This document shows, in pieces, positions 56,875 through 64,000 of a stretch of 64,000 bases of DNA. Below the pieces are notes generated by a model. The model worked only from the letters and a program-made list of their open reading frames with translations, was not told the origin of the DNA and searched no databases. The first letter of the stretch is position 1. Every line of letters starts with the position of its first letter. This DNA comes from Callipepla californica brunnescens (lineage: Eukaryota; Chordata; Aves; Galliformes; Odontophoridae). Where the stretch lies: assembly GCA_023055505.1 (NCBI GenBank), contig JALIRH010000001.1, positions 99,355,034-99,419,033 of the forward strand. The letters run 5' to 3'. The position numbers and the translations under genes were made by a program.

Positions 56875-59800
56875 AGCAGTGTGGACAGGGTTTCACAAGA
56901 TTATAAATCACCCCAGGGTCGCTGTGTTCCCACCATAAAGAGAGCATGGTCGTTTTATTGTAATCTAATAAGTGATGGGAGCAAAGGACAGCTCCAGTGT
57001 GTGTGTTTGAAAAAAAAATCTTGATTACAGTTTCAAAACTATACAGTTTCCCTTGCCATTGAAGTGCAGATTATGGGGGTTAAGGCCATTTTAGGATTGG
57101 ATTACCTTTTTATAGCTGTATGTTATTCCCTTGTTCATGAATCAGAAAGTACTTAAATTAAACTGAACATTTGGGAGTAATACTAATAGGGAGTGTGGTA
57201 GTAGAAAATTAATCACTATTTAGCATTAGATGGCTAGCCAAGTAAGTCTTTGTTTTCAAGGCTTTTTTCAATGAATGAAATACCTACCTTAATGAACTGA
57301 GGAGAATTTACATGGTGACTTGAGCAAAAAGAAGTCAGAACGAATGCGTTTTTAATATCACATTTAATCCAGTTATTCATACTAACATTTTGGAGTTTAT
57401 GTCATATTGTGGATAAGATTATGAGGAAAATTTTGTTCTTCATCTTACATCGTAAGGTTATGCATTTGATAAGTTTTGGGTAATAACCTTTCATTACAGA
57501 AATAAGAAATGGAAATGGGATTTCTTTTCTTACCTTCTTACTTTTTCTATTTTTACTCCTGAATTCTTTTCATGTTGTTGGAATGGCACTTCTCTCTCCA
57601 TATATGGTTTTTTTTTTTTTTTTTTTTTTTTTTATCTCTGGACTGTTCTTACATGTTTGAAGCAAACTTGTAAAGCAAGTAGTTCTGTTAATAAAGAGGT
57701 AGGGAGCTGTTCAGCTTCACTGTGTGAAGAGACTGAAGAGGATAACCGAGTACAGAAGCCAGTGAAATGCTCAACAGCTTCCCTGTGCTTTGTGTCTACT
57801 GAGCTTGCCACCTCAGTAAAGAAGCTCTCAGCTACCTGTTTCAGTACCTACTATCTAGATGTCACTCAACTGTCAGCAACCTCTGAGAAGGCATATTCTG
57901 ACCTTCTGCCACTCAAAAAGCAGTTGAGAAAAACAGATATGTAAGAGAAGCTGAGTAGGTCTTCATATGTCTTCCATACTTTCCTCCTCAAACCTCGATA
58001 ACTTCCCTATTTCTGCTGCTCTTGATGGCCACATCTGCTACAAATAATCAAACAAAAAACCCAAATCCAGACAGACTTTCCTTCTTGACTGTTCCTTCTC
58101 GTGTTTTGCGCCAAATTAATGTATGCTTACCTCCTATATACCTGGAGAGACTTAGAAAATGAATAGATGGAGCACTTGAGGAGAATCTATAAAACAAGAA
58201 TGTTTGCTGTCTCCTCAATGTCTACATTTTCTTAATGTAGTTGTTCTTCCTGACATTCAGATCTGTTAAAACAAAAAGTCCAGTTTTCCCTAAAAAAAAT
58301 ACCCAAAACAACAAAACCTTCTTCCATCATGTTTTGAATAAACTTTTTTTTAATTATTTTTATTTTTTATGTGAACATAAAATAATGCTGGGTTTGATTT
58401 TTTTTTTTTTTTAATAATTCATTCTGGTATAATTAACATTGCCATGGTGTTTTTTTGTTATTTTTTTCTTTTTGTTTTTCAAAAAGATTTATTGTAATGC
58501 TTTTGTGTTAATAGAGTGACTGTTAAGCTGTAGGAGTTTTCCTAAGAGAAATTTACTCAAATTTCATTATGGCATACGTATGTATTTTTTTTTTTTCCAC
58601 ATTTTTCTTTTCCTTCTTCTCTATGTCAGGATACACGGTACAAACACAGTAAATCCTGAGATGTACTTTGTTACGTCTGGGCAGTTTACCAGATTTTGCC
58701 TTCTAGGAAGTATACTGGTGTCATGAGAAGAACTGGAGTGCAGGAAGAAAACAATATTAGCTGCCTTCTTCATTCAGAAACCTTCAGTTGTGCTACTGTT
58801 CCTGCTTGCTTTCCCGATCAAAATAGAAATATTAGTTTTCTTCAGGTTGCACTGGATATTGATGATGATGAAGATGATGATTTGCACTTAGAATCATAAA
58901 GCGAACTTTTGGTCCACTCTGTCTCACTTGTCTATCATCATTCCCTTTTTATCCCATGATTCTCACCCCCATCAGCTGTTAATGTAGGCAACTCTCACCC
59001 TGTATCTAATAGGACTGACAGAATCTCCTAAGGCTGCTATCAGTGTCAGTCCTTTAATTGAAAATAGGGCATGATTGATGGCTGTGGTGGTTCTACTTCC
59101 CATTGGACAGAAAGCTTTGCCTGCTTGACTTTCCCAGCACATTATGGTAAAGAGAACAGAGCACCAGAGTAAATACCACACCAAATCCAACACAATATGC
59201 ATTTGAAGTTACTGACTTACCATATTAAAAACATAAAACTCTTAGTAATGATGTGGGAAAATATCACACAGAATAAAGAGGGGCAAATGTCATTAGACAC
59301 CTAACTTCACTTCTGCTCTGTGTATCCATTCTGTAAGAATATATCATATTCTCTTAAGATCCTCCAAATAAGAAGTGAGTTCAATTTTTGTTTTGTCCAT
59401 TTAAGCGATTCAAATGCAGTGTTTTTGTCTGATCTCTGGGTTAAAAGGAATAGCAAATTTCTATTACACTACATTTTGGAGATTGTACTGATCAGATACA
59501 CCATCTTTAAACAAAAGTAGGATGTTGCGTAAGAACAGCCTCAGAATTCACGAGTTGTTACACTGCAAAGAAACATCTTCCTATTCCATATCAGATAACA
59601 ACAGTACTAGTTCCCACATAAGTCAAGTTATACTTGTTATTGTTTTAAGGAGGGAATGAGTAAGTTGTTTTACATAGAATGTTTTACTACTTGCAGAATT
59701 GCTCATTCTCTCAGAGTAAACTATAGAGTGCAAATGCCAGGGTGATTTTTTTGTTGCTGTTGTTGAAGACAGAAGGTAGATTGGTTAAGGTAGGGAAGCA

Positions 59801-60857
59801 AATGTAGTTGCTTTGATTTATCACTTGTGACATTAGCATGTACTATACTGTTCTCTTGGAAACAAAATGGTTGCACCTGAGGACAGTGATATAAACACTA
59901 CTTTGATTATTTGAAACAAACCATTAGGCTTTGATGAAAGAACCATTACTTTAGTAGACCTTGTACAGAAAGCGCGCTTAGAGATAATGGATGAGCAGCT
60001 TACAAATTGCTTGCTTGGAATTTAAAGAAGTCACATGTTTGTTTGAACTTCATGGCATAAACAGATATCTAACATGAACAAGACAAGCTAATGGTGTACT
60101 TACATTTGGGTGAAAAAAAAACAACACTATAGCAAGCTTTACTTTCAATACTTTAAATGCTGCATTTTAGTGTATTGAAAAAATCAATTCCCTGTGTATT
60201 TGTGATGTTTATTTTTGGATACAAAAGTGTATACAATGTATATAAACCATGCATACGCAAATGTATATTAAGTATTTATACTGGAATGCTGTTTGATTTT
60301 GTTTGTTTAATTTGCTGCATGCTTCATGATGAAGATAGTTATCTTGTAGTATAACACAACTAGAGTTTTCTGAAGGATCTCAAATTTAAGCATGCAGAAC
60401 TAGGAAGGTCCAAACTGTTTTTAAAATAATTGCAATCTGTAGCAAATTTTCTTCAGCGTCTCTTAAATGATGTGTCTGTTTAATTCTGTGTTTGGTGTCT
60501 TTACAATTTTTCACTGTGGTCATTCATCTGCTGTAAAGTAGTTTAGTTCTATTTTTACTTCTGGTTCTTGAGCATCCACACTCTGTATTTTTTTTGTGCT
60601 GTAAGGTGTTTATCTGGGATTAACTAGGTACTTCCCTCTGAAACAAAAAGCAACTGTCTCTGGTGATAGTCCTCTCTGGGAACTATTTCCAAAAGGCACT
60701 GCAAATGGGTCAGCACTATATTGTTTCCTTCTGTTTTGTAAATGCTGTCCCAGAATAATTTTCTACTTTTTAGTACACCCCTGTACTCTTGAATTGTTTC
60801 CTAATGCAATGTAGACCTTATAAATCAACTGCAGTTTAGAGATGGATAAATTTTAAC
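56867..60857. other. Intron 1, no gene seen
   Basis: AT-rich, including a 26-T run at 57608-57633 and further T-rich stretches near 58400 and 58590. A 95-codon open frame at 57657-57944 has no recognisable domain. Confidence 0.5.
57608..57633 (+). repeat. Poly-T tract (26 T)
   Basis: An uninterrupted run of 26 T, 741 bases downstream of the 26-A run and therefore its perfect inverted partner. Confidence 0.9.
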
Positions 60858-61005
60858 ATCCGTGGAGATATTCGAGGCAGGGCTGGATGTGGCTCTCGGC
60901 GGCCTGGTCTAGTGGTTGGTGACCCTGCCCATGGCAGGGGGTTGAAACTGGATGATCTCTGAGGTCCTTTTCAACCAAGGCCATTCTAAGATTCTGTGAT
61001 TCTAC
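60858..61005 (+). mobile_element. CR1 LINE 3' fragment
   Basis: GGCAGGGCTGGATGTGGCTC, CCTGCCCATGGCAGGGGG and a terminal GATTCTGTGATTCTA mark the CR1 3' end in the + direction. The piece is about 150 bp, 5'-truncated and non-coding. Confidence 0.88.
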
Positions 61006-64000
61006 AATTTCTAGTCCAGCAGTATCTGGACTTGGAGTTTCAAAATATTCTGATATGGAGTAGTGGAATTTCTTCATCCAAATTTGCATCTACAGTGCAG
61101 AATGCTGCATCTAAACGAAAGACCAACAATTTTTGGCTTAATAGTCAAGGAACTGTATTTTTAAGAAGTTACTTCATTATAAAGAAGCTCAAAACTGACC
61201 AGATGAAGCAACCTGTAGAAGTTCCTGTGTTGCACCAGTGATTATGAAAGGAGCATCTGGAGCAACTATAACATATGGGTATTTCCGGATTGCAAATATC
61301 TAAACGTAAGTGAAAGTAAGGCACCCTCTTTGTCAGTGAGAAAGTGAGAAAGCTAAAAATCACACAGTAACTTCATACATCCATAATGTGTTTTGTTTGT
61401 AACAATTACATGATGGCAGGGACAGTGCTTCACATTTCTGCAAATAATCTTTACTTGTATGTATTTTAAAAGTTAAGATTTTGAATTAGCTTACTTATTA
61501 GTTGCTGACAGTAACAGTAAAAATGCCACACTGAGGCAAAACTGCCTTAGTTTTCCCCCAGATAGTAGTCCAGGAGATGGAAACACAAACAAAAATTGAG
61601 AGGATAACTCTTAAGACTGTGTGACAACCAAGGACACCTATAGCTTGAGTGATTTACTCTTGGATTGTGGTAGTCACGTCCCAGGGTCCTGTTTTGTGTG
61701 ACCAGTCAACAAGCAATGAAGAATACAAGGCTTGAATATCTGACTGCTTTTCTTGTTTAATTTCAGGAAAAAAAAATAATAATGAGAATACTAGTTGTTA
61801 TATTGAGAGCATAATGTGCTGTTTGCAGAATACCCAGGATAGAGAATAGTGGACTCTATTTCCGTAGTCCAGGTACAAGCAGAGATGGGAATATGAGCCC
61901 TGTTTTTTTAGTTCCATAAACAGTTTCTTGATTTATTGAAGCACTTCTCTAAGTCAGAAGCACAAACATGGTCTAAGCCCCTTTGTGTTGTGTATTTTCA
62001 GATGGTTGTATTATCCTGCAAACCTGTAAAGTCTTGGGTATTTAGATATGAACACCCCAATCAGGTTACATTTTGCTAAATGAGTATTTATCCTTCTTAA
62101 CTATTTATAACTTTTTATAGGCCTGTTAACTGTCATAAAACCTTTAATTGATTGTCCTTGAACAACTTTATTTTCTTTTGAAGTTTGTGTGTTTAGCTAC
62201 CATTCCTTTGCTCAGGCTTTTTGTGATTGATCTAATGAATTTTATTGGAGGTAATGAATTGAGAGCAAACCTTCATTTGCCGTGGATGCATTCTCTTAAC
62301 TGTATTATAGTTATAACATAGCAGAGAAACTTCTGTCCTGATAAGAACACATTACAAAGCTGCTGTAGAGCTTTTTAAATGTCAAGCACTTTTTCCTAGT
62401 TGTTTTCGTTTAAATAGTTCTTTTAAAAATCCCATTACATACACAACTGGTATATCAAGAAGTTTTATAAATAGACTTACGCAAATGCATAGAAAGTTAC
62501 AAACCAGTTACATGGCTCAAGAAGTTACTAATCCATAAATTGGAGACATCTTTGAAAAATAGTGTTCCATTTTCTGCGTCTGAATTCACATTAGCAATTT
62601 GTGATTGATTATGTTAGGTGTTTTCTGTTTGTACGAGCAGCATTTTTTTTTTTTTAACCAGATAATCTTCTAAATTTTGTTTCATTCTGTGATAAGTCAT
62701 GAATCCAGTAGCAATGGCAAGATCATTTTATTACAAAGCAGAAGAATAAAAAACGGAGATGGTTTTCACTAATATTTTGCTTAGTTTGAGTAAGTTAATC
62801 ACTTGTCTTTTTATGAGATCTTTCACTGCTTGATGGTTCTCTGAAGTTCCATTGTGAGCTTTTAGTATCATTATGTGTATCCTGCTTGGATATCAAGAGG
62901 TTTAGTTAATTGATGAAAATCTTTTTTTAAATTCAGTTTTCATACGATGACCCATAATTTTTTTTCTCATAAAGTTTACAAACTCTCATCAAATAAATAT
63001 TCTACGACAGTGACGAATCTAAGCAGTTTTAAAAGATACATTTTGTTTTCACAGCTTGAAACAGGAACTGCCCAGTTTAATCAGAATTAAAAATTCTAAT
63101 CATGCTCTGCTCAGGAAGTGGGGAAAAAGAAGCTAAATATGTCAGCAATGAGGCTAGCCCTTTCTGATGTTTGTTTAAATTAATATGAATATATTTATCT
63201 GTTTAAGAAATGAATATGGATGGACAGAAATATTTATTTTCACACATAATACATATATAAATGTATACATGGATTATAGTAATCCCACAACTGTATGTCT
63301 TCTCATTTGAGTCAGAAATTTTGTCATGTTTCTTTAGGGCCTACAGGATAGGTTATTCAGTTGACTATCATTTTATCTGATTTCTTCCTTATAAATTTTA
63401 GACTTATTTTTAGTATGTTTTCAGTTTTGCTGTGACTAGTTCATTTAAACCACTGTCCTGTAAAGTAATTGCTCGAAACCTATTCTCAAATACTGTCTGA
63501 TATAGGATTAATCAGTTCAGACTTAGGCATCTACTATACAGAGACACAATATTTGAACCTGCTACCTTTGTGCAAAATGCTGCCATCTGCAAAACCTGGC
63601 AAGATTGCCTAATGTAGGGGCAGAGGTCTACGAAAGATCAGATATTCCCCAGTTCTTGGATATGACAGTTAGTGTACAGCATGACGTTGTCAGACCGAGG
63701 CCTTATCTGGTGTGGCTTGTTTGCTGTGCAAGGGGAACGAGTTCTGTTTAGAGTCCTTTGTGATGAAATAGTATCTTCTGCTTTTTTCTTCCTGAAAAAT
63801 AAGGTTGAAAATAAGAAGGCAATGCCATCTTTCTTCAAAATGTTCTCATGTCAGTGGACTGTTAGCCATGTAATCCACAGGAAAAGTTTCTCAGAGTAAC
63901 TTCCCCTCTCCCACCCTGAAGTGCGATGTCTAAAGTGACAGGTTAATTTCAGATTCAGCTGTGATTGATCACATGCCATTTTTTACATGCTTTACATAAC
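61006..64000. other. Intron 1 to window end, no gene seen
   Basis: AT-rich intronic DNA with no recognised exon, repeat or RNA gene. Confidence 0.5.

Larger units (their letters stand above)
23039..64000 (+). other. DACH1: DACH1 intron 1 (5' part, continues past the window)
   Basis: No frame downstream encodes the expected next DACH1 segment (the RPGRPPKRTQS region), so the rest of the window is taken as intron. At least 41 kb fits the very large DACH1 introns of other vertebrates. Apart from the repeats and candidate elements listed separately, it is AT-rich and without long open frames. In mammals the DACH1 introns and surrounding gene desert contain many deeply conserved enhancers. Confidence 0.8.

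Noticed and set aside
57657..57944. 95-codon frame after the poly-T tract as a retrogene
   Set aside because: No recognised parent protein, and the adjacent tract is T on the same strand, the wrong orientation for a + strand retrocopy tail.
1..64000. tRNA, rRNA, CRISPR array, bacterial operon or phage content
   Set aside because: Nothing of the kind was recognised; composition, CpG depletion, CR1 repeats and the DACH1 exon all indicate a vertebrate chromosome.

Overview
The window is vertebrate nuclear DNA, almost certainly from a bird and probably a galliform such as chicken. The repeats give the clade: at least six CR1 LINE fragments with the ATTCTATG-type 3' end, one short mariner-type element with GalluHop-like termini, and no recognisable SINE or L1. 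The layout is one developmental gene with long AT-rich flanks and introns.

The only protein-coding exon I can support is on the + strand at about 22.3-23.0 kb. It encodes the first 234 residues, plus a split codon, of the transcriptional co-regulator DACH1 (dachshund homolog 1): a low-complexity Pro/Thr/Ser/Ala/Gly N-terminus followed by most of the SKI/SNO/DAC domain (DACHbox-N). It ends at a phase-2 GT donor at 23039. I find no second DACH1 exon, so 23039-64000 reads as intron 1. Positions 1 to about 21.8 kb are upstream intergenic DNA; in mammals this side of DACH1 is gene-poor.

Region by region. 1-15.5 kb is AT-rich and gene-free, with a 5'-truncated CR1 that keeps reverse-transcriptase motifs (5.9-6.8 kb), a possible LTR-like repeat (8.1-8.4 kb), the mariner-type element (9.0-9.5 kb), a CR1 tail (12.6-13.1 kb) and a CR1-into-CR1 nested insertion (14.9-15.2 kb). 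15.6-18.4 kb is CpG-rich with paired CCAAT boxes and may be a second promoter domain. 18.4-20 kb looks like non-coding regulatory DNA with a CRE site and homeodomain cores. 21.2-23.95 kb is the DACH1 CpG-island promoter, leader, exon 1 and the start of intron 1, which has very long G runs. Intron 1 then holds a small CpG island (26.6-27.1 kb), a 36-bp duplicated motif (31.06 and 32.84 kb), an inverted pair of octamer motifs (36.2 kb), other candidate enhancers (36.9-38.4 kb), a decayed Penelope-like reverse-transcriptase fragment (44 kb) and three more CR1 pieces.

No new multi-gene system is present, and the many short open frames look like chance. The observations most worth a second look are the start-stop mini-uORF two bases before the DACH1 start codon, the convergent CTCF-like sites around the promoter, the Penelope-like relic, the nested CR1 with a visible target-site duplication, and the unexplained 36-bp repeat. 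Family assignments rest on recognition from memory; no alignment or database search was run.
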